64,000 nucleotides of DNA from Winogradskyella arenosi (GCF_003337305.1 NZ_QPJO01000002.1:806001-870000); one strand, 5' to 3'; shown: positions 1 through 9,054, numbered from the stretch's first letter. Numbers and translations are program-made. Notes: generated from the letters alone by a model not told the origin.

Positions 1-498
1 ATTTTTACTGAAATTATAGCGCCTAACGAGAAGCTTTTTGATTTCTTTGAAGATAAAAAATTAACGTGGATTGATGATTTACCAGTGGTAAATACAGCCA
101 TGCTTAAAGTACTTCGTAAACTTAAATTAAGTTCTCCTGAAACGGCTTTATTGCCTGACTTGTATAAAGATGAAGAAGATCGTGATTTTGCTATTGAATT
201 ATTTAAGAAAACCTTCTTAAACAATTCGAAGTTTGCAGAGGAGATCAGTAAAAAAACAACCAATTGGGACTCGGAGCGTTTAGCCAGTTTAGATGGTGTT
301 TTATTGAAGATGGCACTTTGTGAATTTCAGAAATTCCCATCTATTCCTCATAAAGTAACAATTAACGAATATTTAGAAATTGCCAAAGAGTACTCGACGC
401 CAAAAAGTAGCTACTTTATTAATGGTATTTTAGATAAAATTGTTAAGGAATACCAAGCCGATAATATTCATATGAAAACGGGGAGAGGCTTAATGTAG
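1..498 (+). CDS. nusB: Transcription antitermination factor NusB, C-terminal part (5' end outside window)
   Basis: The reading frame is open from the first base, so the gene starts upstream of the window; 165 residues are visible. The helical C-terminal segment with WDSERLASLDGVLLKMALCEF and the following INEYLEIAKEYS stretch is the typical NusB core that packs against NusE and binds boxA RNA in rRNA antitermination complexes. Bacteroidota NusB proteins are long (about 300 residues), with an N-terminal extension that would lie outside the window. A GTG at 85 is an internal codon rather than the start, because the homologous frame continues before it. No terminator is obvious directly downstream. 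Family assignment is firm; the true start cannot be seen. Confidence 0.9.
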   Translation: MFTEIIAPNEKLFDFFEDKKLTWIDDLPVVNTAMLKVLRKLKLSSPETALLPDLYKDEEDRDFAIELFKKTFLNNSKFAEEISKKTTNWDSERLASLDGVLLKMALCEFQKFPSIPHKVTINEYLEIAKEYSTPKSSYFINGILDKIVKEYQADNIHMKTGRGLM

Positions 499-718
499 TT
501 AAGCCTTATACCTGAGAACATTAGATGTAAAGATTAAAGCTCATTACATAGGAGTGATAAAAAAAGGGAAGACGTTTAGAGCTTTGATATTTCGCCGCAG
601 CTAAGGCAGGCCTTACAAACGAAGTGTTAACAAAGCGCTAAAAATTTTAATACCTTGAAATAATTATTAACTTCGCTTGCCGAAATTGAAATCTAATTTT
701 AATAAATATTTAATAGTA

Positions 719-1285
719 ATGAAAAAAGTAATTTTAGGACTTAGTGCATTATGCATGGTAGCGTTTACATCTTGTAAAGATGATGCAGCAAGCAAAGTAA
801 AAGACGAAAATGTAGCGGTTGCTGCTGAAAGAGATGCAAATGCAGGTGATTTTGCTGTAATTTCTTTAGACAAGACAGAGCACGATTTTGGAAATATTGA
901 AAATGGGACTCCACAAGAAACTGTTTTTAAATATACAAACACAGGAAACTCTATGTTAGTGGTTAGTGATATTAAAAGTACTTGTGGATGTACTGTACCA
1001 ACAAACTATACAAAAGAAGTTCAGCCAGGAGAAACTGGAGAATTTACAGTTAAATTTAACGGTAGAGGAAATGGTAAAGTAACAAAGTCTTTAACGATGA
1101 TTACAAATACTGAAAAAGGACAAATTCCTGTAAGAATTTCAGCATTCATTAACAAAGATCCTAATGCTGCTACAACTCCAGTAAAAACGACAACAACTAA
1201 AGTTAATCCTTTAGCGACTGATAATACTGCTGCACCTAGAAAATACTCTACGCAGCCAGGTCATGAAGGACATAACCACGATTAA
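719..1285 (+). CDS. DUF1573 domain lipoprotein
   Basis: This 188-residue protein begins with a lipoprotein signal peptide whose lipobox ends at Cys19 (FTSC), so it should be anchored in an outer-facing membrane leaflet. Residues about 45-160 form the DUF1573 domain, an immunoglobulin-like fold common in Bacteroidota, recognisable from TEHDFGNIENG and the paired cysteines in STCGCT. The tail ends in HEGHNHD, a short His/acid run that could bind metal (inference). I chose the ATG at 719 because it starts the signal peptide; an upstream in-frame TTG at 677 would put 14 polar residues in front of it. yajC follows 24 bases later on the same strand, so the two are probably co-transcribed. No specific function is known for the family. 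Confidence 0.85.
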   Translation: MKKVILGLSALCMVAFTSCKDDAASKVKDENVAVAAERDANAGDFAVISLDKTEHDFGNIENGTPQETVFKYTNTGNSMLVVSDIKSTCGCTVPTNYTKEVQPGETGEFTVKFNGRGNGKVTKSLTMITNTEKGQIPVRISAFINKDPNAATTPVKTTTTKVNPLATDNTAAPRKYSTQPGHEGHNHD

Positions 1286-1309
1286 TTATTACCTATAACA
1301 AATTACTAA

Positions 1310-1600
1310 ATGGACGCAATAGGATCATTTTTACCGTTTATCGCTATTTTTGCAGTGATGTATTTCTTTATGATTGCACCACAAATGAAACGCTCTAAAC
1401 AAGAGAAAAAATTTGCCAGCGAATTAAAACGTGGTGATCGTGTGATAACCAAAAGTGGTATGCACGGAAAGATTGTAGAATTAAATGACAAAGATAATAG
1501 TTGTATTATCGAAACGTTAGCAGGGAAAATTAAGTTTGACCGTTCTGCAATTTCTATGGAAATGAGTAATAAATTAAATGCACCGGCAGCGACTAAATAA
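1310..1600 (+). CDS. yajC: Preprotein translocase subunit YajC
   Basis: A 96-residue protein with one N-terminal transmembrane segment (about residues 4-23) followed by a charged cytoplasmic domain containing MKRSKQEKKFASELKRGDRV and a G-x-KIVELND beta segment. This is the YajC pattern: a small inner-membrane partner of SecDF in the Sec translocase. The length is normal for the family. It follows the DUF1573 gene at 24 bases and is closed by a strong intrinsic terminator at 1621-1651, which marks the end of this transcription unit. Confidence 0.93.
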   Translation: MDAIGSFLPFIAIFAVMYFFMIAPQMKRSKQEKKFASELKRGDRVITKSGMHGKIVELNDKDNSCIIETLAGKIKFDRSAISMEMSNKLNAPAATK

Positions 1601-1620
1601 GCTAAAGGTATTTATATAAA

Positions 1621-1651
1621 AAAAGACCATTCATTATTTGAATGGTCTTTT
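1621..1651 (+). terminator. Intrinsic terminator after yajC
   Basis: Perfect 12-base inverted repeat (AAAAGACCATTC / GAATGGTCTTTT) with a 7-base loop, followed by further T residues. Because the left arm starts with A residues it could also work on the minus strand, for the convergent gene ending at 1707. Confidence 0.9.
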
Positions 1652-1706
1652 TTTTATGCCTTATACAGAACAGTCAAAGCTGTTCTTGGCAGATCATTTT
1701 TAGCCT

Positions 1707-2345
1707 CTAAAGTAATTCGTTTAAGACTTGCTTAAAGGTGTCCGTAGGTTGGGCTCCCGTTAGGGCACTTTTTCGGTCAAAAACAAACGTCGGGACAGAA
1801 TTAACGCCTAAATTCTTCCAATAAGATTGTTCGGTTCTAATTTTTTTTTGTTCTGATTCTAGATCTAATTTAGCTAAGGCTTCTTCAGCATTTAAACCTA
1901 CATCTAATAAGGCTTGCTTTAAAACCTCACGATCAGATACATCTTGACGTTCACTAAAAAAAGCGGTGGTTAGACGCATTTTTAAAGCAGTTTGCTTTTT
2001 AAAGGTCTTAGCGTAGTCTAATAAAATATGAGCGTCAAAGGTATTAACCATTCGCATATTATCAAAGTAGTCAAAAGTAAAACCAAGCTCCTCTCCATGC
2101 GCTGCCATTTGGGCTTGTGAGGCCTTTTGTTGCTCTAAAGTGGCACCGTATTTCTCATTAATATGTTCTGTGAGGTCTTGACCGTCTGCAGGCATATTAG
2201 GATTCAGTTCAAAAGGTTGCCATTCAATGTTTACACGGTCTTCAAGACCAAGTTCTGAAATGGCTTTCTCTAAACGTTTATAGCCAATAGTACACCAAGG
2301 GCAGACCACATCAGATACAATATCTATTTTTAAAGTCTTTGTCAT
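1707..2345 (-). CDS. DsbA family oxidoreductase (FrnE-like)
   Basis: A 212-residue protein with a thioredoxin-fold CPWC motif at residues 15-18 (VVCPWCTIGYKRL) right at the N-terminus and no signal peptide, so it is cytoplasmic. The helical insertion and the late cis-proline region (NSVPTFVFD) match the DsbA/FrnE/2-hydroxychromene-2-carboxylate isomerase superfamily. FrnE-type members are thiol-disulfide oxidoreductases linked to oxidative stress or polyketide chemistry; the substrate here is unknown. It stands alone, facing the yajC unit convergently. A hairpin between it and the upstream gene suggests its own promoter. Confidence 0.85.
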   Translation of the reverse strand: MTKTLKIDIVSDVVCPWCTIGYKRLEKAISELGLEDRVNIEWQPFELNPNMPADGQDLTEHINEKYGATLEQQKASQAQMAAHGEELGFTFDYFDNMRMVNTFDAHILLDYAKTFKKQTALKMRLTTAFFSERQDVSDREVLKQALLDVGLNAEEALAKLDLESEQKKIRTEQSYWKNLGVNSVPTFVFDRKSALTGAQPTDTFKQVLNELL

Positions 2346-2389
2346 TGTCGATAGGTTTAAAATTTACGTTTCAGTGTTGTAAAATTAAT

Positions 2390-2417
2390 AAACCTTCCGA
2401 TAGGGATCGGAAGGTTT
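2390..2417 (-). terminator. Hairpin, probable terminator of the TetR/AhpD-like unit
   Basis: Perfect 12-base inverted repeat (AAACCTTCCGAT / ATCGGAAGGTTT) with a 4-base loop, 44 bases past the stop of the AhpD-like gene. The downstream side on the minus strand is AT-rich rather than a pure T run, so termination is likely but not certain. Confidence 0.65.
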
Positions 2418-2460
2418 AAACTATTAATCAATAGGGGTAAACTAGGGATTATTTTAACCC

Positions 2461-3009
2461 TTATTTAGACCAGCTAAATTTCTTAAAAGCGTCGTCTACA
2501 GGGGTATTTGCAATATGGTTGGTGTAATTACTAATTACTTTTTGAGATAATCCTAAGATAATTTCTAAGACTTGTGCTTCGCCATAACCTGCAGCGTAGA
2601 ATGCCTCTAAATCATCTTGTGTTACATTACCACGGTTACGAACAATAGTTAAGGTCATTGTGCGTAAAGCTTCTAATTTAGCACTTTCTAATGGGGTTTC
2701 GTTACGTAAGGCCTCAGTGATATCATTATCAACTTTCATCATATGCGCTATTCCGGTATGGGCAGGTACACAATAATGACACGCGTGCTCTACGTTAATG
2801 GTTTGCCATACGACAGTTAATTCTTCCTCGTTAAATGAGGTTTGCGTAAACAATTCATGTAAAGTTTGGTAAGCTTCTAATATTTTTGGAGCTCCTGCTA
2901 ATACACCGTGTAATCCAGGAATCATACCGTAAGCTTTTTGAGAGTTTTCTAATAATGCTTTTCCTTCTTTAGGTGCACTTTCTAAATCGTGAATTTTTAA
3001 AGTTGTCAT
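2461..3009 (-). CDS. Carboxymuconolactone decarboxylase family protein (AhpD-like)
   Basis: A 182-residue protein of the CMD/AhpD fold. The catalytic signature is visible as HACHYCVPAHT, giving Cys77-x-x-Cys80 and His84, the redox pair and proton relay used by AhpD-type peroxidase/disulfide reductases. The start at 3009 (MTTLKIHDL) is chosen over an upstream ATG at 3042, because the latter would place the first codons inside the operator palindrome at 3035-3050. It lies 61 bases downstream of a TetR-family gene on the same strand, and an operator copy lies in the gap, so expression is probably controlled by that regulator in response to an unknown oxidant or electrophile (inference). Confidence 0.87.
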   Translation of the reverse strand: MTTLKIHDLESAPKEGKALLENSQKAYGMIPGLHGVLAGAPKILEAYQTLHELFTQTSFNEEELTVVWQTINVEHACHYCVPAHTGIAHMMKVDNDITEALRNETPLESAKLEALRTMTLTIVRNRGNVTQDDLEAFYAAGYGEAQVLEIILGLSQKVISNYTNHIANTPVDDAFKKFSWSK

Positions 3010-3034
3010 AATTTTTCTTTTTAATTTATAATAT

Positions 3035-3050
3035 CTAAACAATCGTTTAG
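3035..3050 (-). promoter_or_regulatory. Candidate TetR operator, copy 1 (before the AhpD-like gene)
   Basis: CTAAAC-AATC-GTTTAG is a perfect 6-base inverted repeat with a 4-base spacer. It is 26 bases upstream of the AhpD-like start codon and recurs almost unchanged upstream of the adjacent TetR gene. Confidence 0.7.
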
Positions 3051-3070
3051 TTTTGTTGTAAAAAAAAACC

Positions 3071-3634
3071 TTAGAGGTTTTTAAAGGTCATTTCTATATA
3101 ATCTTTAATTTCTTTTGGGGTATTAACCCTTGCTGCGGCCGCTAGACCGTGCTTTGCTAATAATAAATAATTAGCTTGTTTTAAAACGGTTTCCTGATCT
3201 TTATTAGGATCCATTTGTAGTTTTTCAATAAAAATGGCTTTTAAATCTTCCATAAATGAAGTCATTTGTTCTTTGATTAAAACGTCTTCACTTTCTGAAA
3301 ATTCATTATAGGTATTAGTAACTAAACAACCTTTTAAAGGCTCATCATTAAAATTAGAACGAACAGAATCATAAAAGAATTGCTTAATGTCTTCTATGCC
3401 TTTTGTTCCTTGTATTAAAGGTTCAAAAATAGAATTGATTCTCAATTTGTAATGGTTAAGGCTTTCTAAAAATAAGCCCTGTTTATTACCAAACGCAGAA
3501 TATATAGAAAACTTATTAATGCCCATTTCCTTTTCTAGCATCTGCATAGAGGTGGTCTCATAACCATTTCTCCAAAAGAGCTGCATCGCTTTTTCTAAAA
3601 CCTCTTCTTTATTGTATTCTTTTTTTCTTGCCAT
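3071..3634 (-). CDS. TetR/AcrR family transcriptional regulator
   Basis: A 187-residue protein with an N-terminal TetR helix-turn-helix: residues about 8-55 contain EVLEKAMQLFWRNGYETTSMQMLE and the FSIYSAFGNKQGLF recognition segment. The rest is an all-helical ligand-binding domain of the YezE/AcuR-like type. The gene lies directly upstream of the AhpD-like gene on the same strand. Two near-identical palindromes, one overlapping its own promoter (3679-3694) and one before the next gene (3035-3050), point to autoregulation plus control of the AhpD-like gene. The inducer cannot be read from the sequence. Confidence 0.92.
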   Translation of the reverse strand: MARKKEYNKEEVLEKAMQLFWRNGYETTSMQMLEKEMGINKFSIYSAFGNKQGLFLESLNHYKLRINSIFEPLIQGTKGIEDIKQFFYDSVRSNFNDEPLKGCLVTNTYNEFSESEDVLIKEQMTSFMEDLKAIFIEKLQMDPNKDQETVLKQANYLLLAKHGLAAAARVNTPKEIKDYIEMTFKNL

Positions 3635-3673
3635 TTCTGAGGTTGATAATAACCTTTCTATTTAACTACAGGA

Positions 3674-3681
3674 CAAAACTA
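3674..3681 (-). promoter_or_regulatory. -7 promoter element of the TetR gene
   Basis: On the minus strand this reads TAGTTTTG, an exact match to the Bacteroidota -7 consensus TAnnTTTG, 40 bases before the TetR start codon. It overlaps the operator at 3679-3694, so a bound repressor would block it. No clear -33 TTG was found. Confidence 0.5.
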
Positions 3682-3694
3682 ACCAATCGTTTAG
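3679..3694 (-). promoter_or_regulatory. Candidate TetR operator, copy 2 (autoregulatory)
   Basis: CTAACC-AATC-GTTTAG differs at one base from the perfect palindrome at 3035-3050. It overlaps the -7 element of the TetR gene itself. Confidence 0.7.
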
Positions 3695-3758
3695 AAATAA
3701 AAAAATAATTAACATGAATTTAGTTTTTGCGCCATAAAATCAAAGTAGAGCAGTGGGT

Positions 3759-4127
3759 TTATCTAGGTTGACGAAGTATTTTATCCATTTTCCGGCCTTT
3801 GGCCAGCTCATCCACAAGTTTATCTAAGTAACGCACTTGTTGTGTTAATGGGGTTTCTATCGCTTCTATTCGATAGCCACAAATAACACCTGTAATATAT
3901 TTAGCGTTAGGGTGAAGGGTAGCGTTTTTAAAAAACGTTTCAAAAGTAACTTTAGTTTTTAGAAGTTGGGTAAGATCGGCTTCGGTATAACCGGTAAGCC
4001 ACGTTATCACCTGATGAAGCTCTGCTACTGTACGGTTTTTTTTTTGCACTTTAGTGATATAATGAGGATAAACGGAAGCGAAGGTCATTTCAGCAATACG
4101 TTTATCATGAGCAGGTGTCGTTGTCAT
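3759..4127 (-). CDS. DUF2200 domain-containing protein
   Basis: A 122-residue soluble protein that fills the DUF2200 family from end to end: MTFASVYPHYITKVQKK near the start, the VITWLTGYT segment in the middle and ITGVICGYRIEAIETPL before a basic C-terminus. No signal peptide or membrane segment is present. The family has no established function. The gene is a single unit between the TetR gene and the pepT terminator. Confidence 0.8.
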   Translation of the reverse strand: MTTTPAHDKRIAEMTFASVYPHYITKVQKKNRTVAELHQVITWLTGYTEADLTQLLKTKVTFETFFKNATLHPNAKYITGVICGYRIEAIETPLTQQVRYLDKLVDELAKGRKMDKILRQPR

Positions 4128-4180
4128 GGTCTTAATCTTTTTAATGAAGCCCTTAGGATAGATTAAAGTTAAGCAAAAAA

Positions 4181-4209
4181 AAAGTTAGCAATATTATATT
4201 GCTAACTTT
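4181..4209 (-). terminator. Intrinsic terminator of pepT
   Basis: Perfect 13-base inverted repeat (AAAGTTAGCAATA / TATTGCTAACTTT) with a 3-base loop, followed on the minus strand by a run of T residues. It lies 26 bases past the pepT stop. Confidence 0.88.
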
Positions 4210-4234
4210 TAAAAGTCTTCTGCATTAAGGACAC

Positions 4235-5464
4235 TTATTTTTTTTCAGCCGTTAATTCAGCAATTTTGCAAATCACTTCAACCGCTTTTTGAATACTTTC
4301 AACAGGAACATATTCATAACGTCCATGGAAGTTATGTCCGCCAGCAAAGATGTTAGGACAAGGTAATCCCATATAAGATAATTGTGAACCATCTGTACCA
4401 CCTCTTATAGCTTTGATAAGCGGTTTAACACCAACGGCTTTCATGGCTTCTTCTGCAATATCTACGATATGCATTACCGGAGCCACTTTTTCCTTCATGT
4501 TATAGTACTGATCTTTAATTTCAATATTAAAAATCTCACTTTCATATTTGGTATTAAGATCCAAGACAATTTTTTCCATTAAAGCTTTTCGGGCTTCAAA
4601 TTTATCTTTGTCATGGTCTCTAATAATATACTCAAGCGTTGTTGCTTCAACATCACCTTCAATATTATGGAGGTGGAAAAAACCTTCATAACCTTCCGTG
4701 TGTTCTGGTGTTTCTAATCGTGGTAAAACATTAATAAATTCAGTAGCATAGTACATTGAATTGATCATTTTACCTTTCGCATACCCTGGATGCACAATTT
4801 TACCTTTAACGGTTACTCTGGCACCTGCGGCATTGAAATTTTCATATTCTAGTTCACCAACCTGACTTCCATCCATAGTGTAGGCCCAGTCGGCTCCAAA
4901 TGTTTCAACATCAAATTTATGAGCACCTCTACCAATTTCTTCATCAGGTGTAAACCCAACTTTTAGAGTTCCGTGCTTAATTTCAGGATGATTAATAAGG
5001 TATTCCATCGCCGTTATAATCTCTGTAATCCCAGCTTTGTCATCAGCACCTAAAAGTGTAGTTCCGTCGGTCGTAATTAAAGTTTGTCCTTTGTATTGCA
5101 ACAAATCTTCAAAATAATCTGGAGATAGGATAATGTTTTGCTCAGCATTTAAAACAATATCTTTACCATCGTAATTCTCAATAATCTGAGGTTTTACGTT
5201 GGCTCCTGTAAAATCTGGAGAGGTGTCAAAATGCGATATAAAGCCAATAACAGGAACATCATGCTCTACATTACTAGGTAATGTGGCCATAATGTAGGCG
5301 TTATCATCTATGGTTACATCACTTAATCCTATGGCTTTTAACTCTTCTACTAATTTGTTGGCTAAATCCCATTGTTTAGTGGTACTTGGAGTGGTTTCTG
5401 AATTAGGATCAGATTCCGTATCAATAGTAACATAACCGATAAAACGATCTATGATATGCTGCAT
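4235..5464 (-). CDS. pepT: Peptidase T (tripeptide aminopeptidase)
   Basis: A 409-residue cytoplasmic M20-family zinc aminopeptidase that removes the N-terminal residue from tripeptides. The metal-binding landmarks are all present in order: SHFDTSPD (His78, Asp80), [10 protein letters not shown], the DEEIGRG catalytic and metal Glu pair, YTMDG, and the C-terminal [10 protein letters not shown] histidine. Length is normal for PepT. It lies 22 bases downstream of the universal stress protein gene on the same strand, consistent with a two-gene operon, and is followed by a strong terminator. Confidence 0.94.
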   Translation of the reverse strand: MQHIIDRFIGYVTIDTESDPNSETTPSTTKQWDLANKLVEELKAIGLSDVTIDDNAYIMATLPSNVEHDVPVIGFISHFDTSPDFTGANVKPQIIENYDGKDIVLNAEQNIILSPDYFEDLLQYKGQTLITTDGTTLLGADDKAGITEIITAMEYLINHPEIKHGTLKVGFTPDEEIGRGAHKFDVETFGADWAYTMDGSQVGELEYENFNAAGARVTVKGKIVHPGYAKGKMINSMYYATEFINVLPRLETPEHTEGYEGFFHLHNIEGDVEATTLEYIIRDHDKDKFEARKALMEKIVLDLNTKYESEIFNIEIKDQYYNMKEKVAPVMHIVDIAEEAMKAVGVKPLIKAIRGGTDGSQLSYMGLPCPNIFAGGHNFHGRYEYVPVESIQKAVEVICKIAELTAEKK

Positions 5465-5486
5465 AATTTTATTTAAATTGTAATCA

Positions 5487-6317
5487 TTAAAGTTTAAAAG
5501 TAACCACAGGAAGCTTCACGTGGTTTACGATATCTTCAGAAATACTGCCACTGAAAAAGTGATTTAAGCCTTTTCTTCCGTGTGTAATTACAGAAACAGC
5601 ATCTGCTTTAGAACGTCTAATATAACTAGAAATTCCACCTTCTATACTATGGTCTGCAATACGTGCAATAGTAACATCTTTCTCTGTTAATTTCGCTTTT
5701 TCTAAGAATAAAGCTATTTTTTCATCAACTTCATCCGTACTTAAAAAGCCTAAGTTTGGTGTATTAATGTTTAATAATGTAATCTCTTGACCTAATTCGT
5801 TTAATAAATTTAAGGCTTTAGTTATTGCAGGAATACTTTCTTCTGAAAAATCTGTAGCCAATACAATATGGTTAAAGTTAACAGCGCTTGGTTTAGACTT
5901 TACAATTAATACTGGCGTGTCGCTATGACGAACTACTTTTTCAGTATTAGAACCTGTAAATACACCGTCGTAATCATTATGACCTCTAGAGCCCATAACA
6001 ATGATATCGGCATTCACCTCTTTAGCCACTGTAGCAACTTCATTTAATACTTTTAAATATTTAATCATAGGAGTAACCTTAAGACCTTCAAGATATGGTT
6101 GGTCTAAAAATGTATCAAACTCCTTTTTAGCGACCAAAAGCATAAAAGCATTTTCGTCATTACGTTCTGTTAACGAAGCTGAAAAGATAGATTCAGACAT
6201 TTCTAGCATATGCATTACAATTAATTCTGCATCGTGTTGTTTCGCTAATTCAGCAGCGGTTTCTAAAGCATATTCCGAATGTTTTGAAAAATCAACAGGA
6301 ACGATAATTTTTTTCAT
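5487..6317 (-). CDS. Universal stress protein, tandem UspA domains
   Basis: A 276-residue protein made of two Usp domains (about 1-145 and 148-276). The first has the nucleotide-binding G-x2-G-x9-G-S/T signature ([21 protein letters not shown]). The second has a related [14 protein letters not shown]. Such tandem proteins typically bind ATP and are induced by starvation or stress; the specific role is unknown. It is the first gene of a likely usp-pepT unit, with a -7 element TAACTTTG 26 bases upstream of the ATG. Confidence 0.92.
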   Translation of the reverse strand: MKKIIVPVDFSKHSEYALETAAELAKQHDAELIVMHMLEMSESIFSASLTERNDENAFMLLVAKKEFDTFLDQPYLEGLKVTPMIKYLKVLNEVATVAKEVNADIIVMGSRGHNDYDGVFTGSNTEKVVRHSDTPVLIVKSKPSAVNFNHIVLATDFSEESIPAITKALNLLNELGQEITLLNINTPNLGFLSTDEVDEKIALFLEKAKLTEKDVTIARIADHSIEGGISSYIRRSKADAVSVITHGRKGLNHFFSGSISEDIVNHVKLPVVTFKL

Positions 6318-6342
6318 GATAATTTGATTTTGGTTTGGATTT

Positions 6343-6350
6343 CAAAGTTA
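6343..6350 (-). promoter_or_regulatory. -7 promoter element for usp-pepT
   Basis: TAACTTTG on the minus strand matches TAnnTTTG and gives a short 5' leader before the ATG at 6317. A -33 TTG is not evident at the expected distance. Confidence 0.45.
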
Positions 6351-6439
6351 AGAAAATTCTTAGCTAAAAATAATGATATATAACAGTTTCTGTTAAAATT
6401 ATTAGCTTATGGAATGCTTTATTTTAGCGAGGAGTTGTT

Positions 6440-6447
6440 TATTTTTG
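6440..6447 (+). promoter_or_regulatory. -7 promoter element for pyrD
   Basis: TATTTTTG matches TAnnTTTG and lies 18 bases before the ATG at 6466. It supports that start over the longer frame opening at 6409. Confidence 0.45.
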
Positions 6448-6465
6448 TCTCGCAAAATTCTTCTT

Positions 6466-7494
6466 ATGTATAAAGCTATTATTAGACCCATTTTATTTTC
6501 TTTCGATCCTGAAAAAGTACATTATTTCACCTTTTCTATGGTGAGAACCTTATCTAAAATACCAGGATTTAAAGCCTTATTTAAAGCGCTGTTTGTGGTA
6601 GAAGATAAACAATTAGAACGTCAGTTATTTGGACTTACCTTTAAAAATCCTGTAGGCTTAGCGGCTGGTTTTGATAAAAATGCGGTGTTATATAATGATC
6701 TTGCTAATTTTGGATTTGGCTTTATTGAAATAGGAACCGTAACCCCAAAAGCACAAGAAGGAAACCCTAAAAAACGATTATTCCGTTTAAAGGATGATAA
6801 AGGGATTATCAATAGAATGGGCTTTAATAACGAAGGGCTTGAGGCGGCAATTACGCAATTAAAAAAGAATAAAGGCCAACTTATTATTGGTGGTAATATT
6901 GGGAAAAATACGCAAACCCGTCCAGAAGATTATACCAAAGATTATTTGGAATGTTTTAATGCTTTACACCCTTATGTCAATTATTTTGTGCTTAATGTGA
7001 GTTGTCCAAACGTAGGAAGCCATGCTAAATTAAACGATAAAGACTATTTATTAGAGTTAATTTCTAGTGTACAAAGTGCTAATGCTACTTTTGATACCCA
7101 AAAGCCAATTCTTCTTAAAATCGCACCCGATTTAAACGAGATACAATTGGATGAAATTATAGAATTAATTGCTGAAACCAATCTCGATGGGGTTATTGCA
7201 AGCAATACGACTATTGATAGAACAGGTTTAAAAACGAGTGACGCCCGATTAGACGAAATTGGAAATGGAGGTTTAAGTGGACAACCTATTAAAACAAAAT
7301 CAACCAAAGTCATTAAATACTTAGCTGATAAAAGTAACAAGGCATTCCCAATTATTGGAGTAGGAGGGATTCATTCTGCCGAAGATGCTTTAGAGAAATT
7401 AGATGCTGGTGCCGACTTGGTTCAGGTTTATACCGGCTTTATTTATGAAGGGCCTGCTTTAATTAAACAAATTAATAAGGCTTTACTAAAGTAA
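6466..7494 (+). CDS. pyrD: Quinone-dependent dihydroorotate dehydrogenase (class 2)
   Basis: A 342-residue flavoprotein catalysing the fourth step of pyrimidine synthesis, dihydroorotate to orotate with electrons passed to membrane quinone. Visible landmarks are the N-terminal amphipathic helices ([13 protein letters not shown]) of class 2 enzymes, GLAAGFDKN and NRMGFNNEG in the FMN site, LNVSCPNV carrying the catalytic serine of class 2 enzymes, and the late [11 protein letters not shown] phosphate loop. The ATG at 6466 is chosen because it begins the conserved N-terminus and lies just after a -7 element; the frame upstream to 6409 is not conserved in character. It stands as a single gene. 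Confidence 0.94.
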   Translation: MYKAIIRPILFSFDPEKVHYFTFSMVRTLSKIPGFKALFKALFVVEDKQLERQLFGLTFKNPVGLAAGFDKNAVLYNDLANFGFGFIEIGTVTPKAQEGNPKKRLFRLKDDKGIINRMGFNNEGLEAAITQLKKNKGQLIIGGNIGKNTQTRPEDYTKDYLECFNALHPYVNYFVLNVSCPNVGSHAKLNDKDYLLELISSVQSANATFDTQKPILLKIAPDLNEIQLDEIIELIAETNLDGVIASNTTIDRTGLKTSDARLDEIGNGGLSGQPIKTKSTKVIKYLADKSNKAFPIIGVGGIHSAEDALEKLDAGADLVQVYTGFIYEGPALIKQINKALLK

Positions 7495-7538
7495 ACTATA
7501 CATTAGTTTGCGTCATTTGAAATTTTTATGCTGATCCT

Positions 7539-8156
7539 TTGAGTTACGATATTCTTATTTCTTTTATCATAGCCACTTCTGCACTAGCGCTTTCGCCTGG
7601 ACCAGATAATATCTATGTACTAGTGCAAAGTATCGCTAACGGGAAGTCTTATGGAATGGCCACGGTTTGTGGCTTAATTTCGGGCTGTATTATTCATACC
7701 ACTTTACTCGCTTTTGGTATATCTGCCCTAATTAAAGCTAATGAGAACTTATTTTTAGGAATTAAAATCTTAGGGGCCTGTTACCTTTTGTTTCTCGCTT
7801 ATAAAGTATTTAGGTCTAATGCTGAAATCCGTTTTAGTGCTGAGCATATGCCCAAGAAGAGTCTAAAAAAATGTTTTGTTCAAGGCTTTTTTATGAATGT
7901 GCTTAACCCTAAAGTCACCATTTTCTTTCTGGCTTTTTTTCCTGGGTTTTTATTTAGCGAGACTATGAATACCGTGATTCAATTCTATATTTTGGGTGGT
8001 ATTTTTATGCTCGTATCTTTTATCATTTTTACTGCCATAGCCTTATTGGCAGGTAAAATAAAGCGCTATACCTTAAAACATAAAAATTCTGGTTTAGTCT
8101 TAAAATGGCTTCAAATAATTGTTTTTGTTGGGATTGCGATTTTTATTTTAACTTAG
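7539..8156 (+). CDS. LysE family translocator
   Basis: A 205-residue integral membrane protein with about six hydrophobic segments. It begins with the family hallmark ATSALALSPGPDN and contains MNVLNPKVTIFFLAFFPGF, the second conserved region of LysE/RhtB exporters. These proteins export amino acids or related small molecules from the cytoplasm; the substrate is not predictable. The start is a TTG at 7539, since the only nearby ATG (7528) runs into a stop. The next gene begins 4 bases after the stop, so the two are probably translated from one message. Confidence 0.9.
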   Translation: MSYDILISFIIATSALALSPGPDNIYVLVQSIANGKSYGMATVCGLISGCIIHTTLLAFGISALIKANENLFLGIKILGACYLLFLAYKVFRSNAEIRFSAEHMPKKSLKKCFVQGFFMNVLNPKVTIFFLAFFPGFLFSETMNTVIQFYILGGIFMLVSFIIFTAIALLAGKIKRYTLKHKNSGLVLKWLQIIVFVGIAIFILT

Positions 8157-8160
8157 TGAA

Positions 8161-8916
8161 ATGCTAAGGTTTAAGATTCTTCCGAGATTTGTTATTGCTA
8201 TTTTCCTCTCTTTTATGCTTTTTACTGTTATCGGTACGCTTTCTCATGAATGGGGTCATATTGCCGTTGCAAACTATTTTGGTTACACCACAACCTTAAG
8301 TTACGGCAGTATGGGGTATACTCAAGATTTTTCTGAAGATCGAGAGGTACAAGAGATTAAAAGACTATCTGATCCCTACGACGATCTAGATTATGATGAA
8401 TGGCCTGCAGATGTAAAAATAAAACTTGAAGCTTTAGATAAAATTGTAATGGAAAGATATCCCTACAATGAAACCTATAAATTACACGACAAATTGATTA
8501 CGCTTGGAGGTCCCGCTCAAACCTTACTAACAAGTGGTATCGGGGTATTACTTCTTTTTTTAAGACGAAAAAAATGGCGGGTTAAATTTATGACTCTAGA
8601 TTGGCTTGCTGTTTTTATGGTATTATTTGCGCTTCGTGAGGTCTTTAATTTTATACTAGCTTCTTATGAAGCCCTATTTTATTCTCAATCGAATTTTCAT
8701 GGAGATGAATTTAAGATTTCTAGAGATTTGGGCTTTAATGAATGGATGATACCAACACTAGCCTTAGTGATTGGACTTCTCATTTCATGTTATGTGATAT
8801 TTAAAATTATACCCTTAAGCTATCGGTTTTCATTTATCCTCGCAGGAGGTCTTGGTAGCGTAGCAGGTTACGCTATGTGGTTTGGTTTTTTAGGGCCCGC
8901 AGTGTTCAATTGGTAA
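8161..8916 (+). CDS. Membrane protein with HExxH motif, M50-like metallopeptidase
   Basis: A 251-residue protein whose first transmembrane segment runs into HEWGH (residues 29-33), the zinc-binding HExxH motif in the position used by M50/site-2-type membrane proteases. Three further hydrophobic segments follow. A region rich in Asp and Glu (about 75-110) sits between the first and second segments, and GGPAQTLLTSG lies at the start of the second. It lacks the full catalytic LDG motif of classical site-2 proteases, so its activity is unproven. It starts 4 bases after the LysE-type gene. Confidence 0.6.
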   Translation: MLRFKILPRFVIAIFLSFMLFTVIGTLSHEWGHIAVANYFGYTTTLSYGSMGYTQDFSEDREVQEIKRLSDPYDDLDYDEWPADVKIKLEALDKIVMERYPYNETYKLHDKLITLGGPAQTLLTSGIGVLLLFLRRKKWRVKFMTLDWLAVFMVLFALREVFNFILASYEALFYSQSNFHGDEFKISRDLGFNEWMIPTLALVIGLLISCYVIFKIIPLSYRFSFILAGGLGSVAGYAMWFGFLGPAVFNW

Positions 8917-9041
8917 ATAGGCTCTGAATACTAGTGGTATGTCCAAGATGAGTATTTATTTATACCAAAGCAATGGCATTTACAAGTTGACTATTTTATT
9001 TTGAAATCTAATATCGAGTTTAAATTCAATTTCAATTAATG

Positions 9042-9049
9042 TATATTTG
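9042..9049 (+). promoter_or_regulatory. -7 promoter element for HMG-CoA lyase
   Basis: TATATTTG matches TAnnTTTG exactly. It ends only 5 bases before the ATG at 9055, so the transcript would have almost no leader. Confidence 0.45.
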
Positions 9050-9054
9050 AACTA

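Noticed and set aside
677..718. A longer start (TTG at 677) for the DUF1573 protein
   Set aside because: It would place polar residues before the lipoprotein signal peptide that clearly begins at 719.
499..718. Possible repeat or RNA in the gap after nusB
   Set aside because: A GC-richer patch resembles words in other gaps only loosely; no consistent repeat or fold could be established by eye.
6409..6465. A longer start for pyrD
   Set aside because: The extra 19 residues are not PyrD-like, and a -7 promoter element lies inside them.
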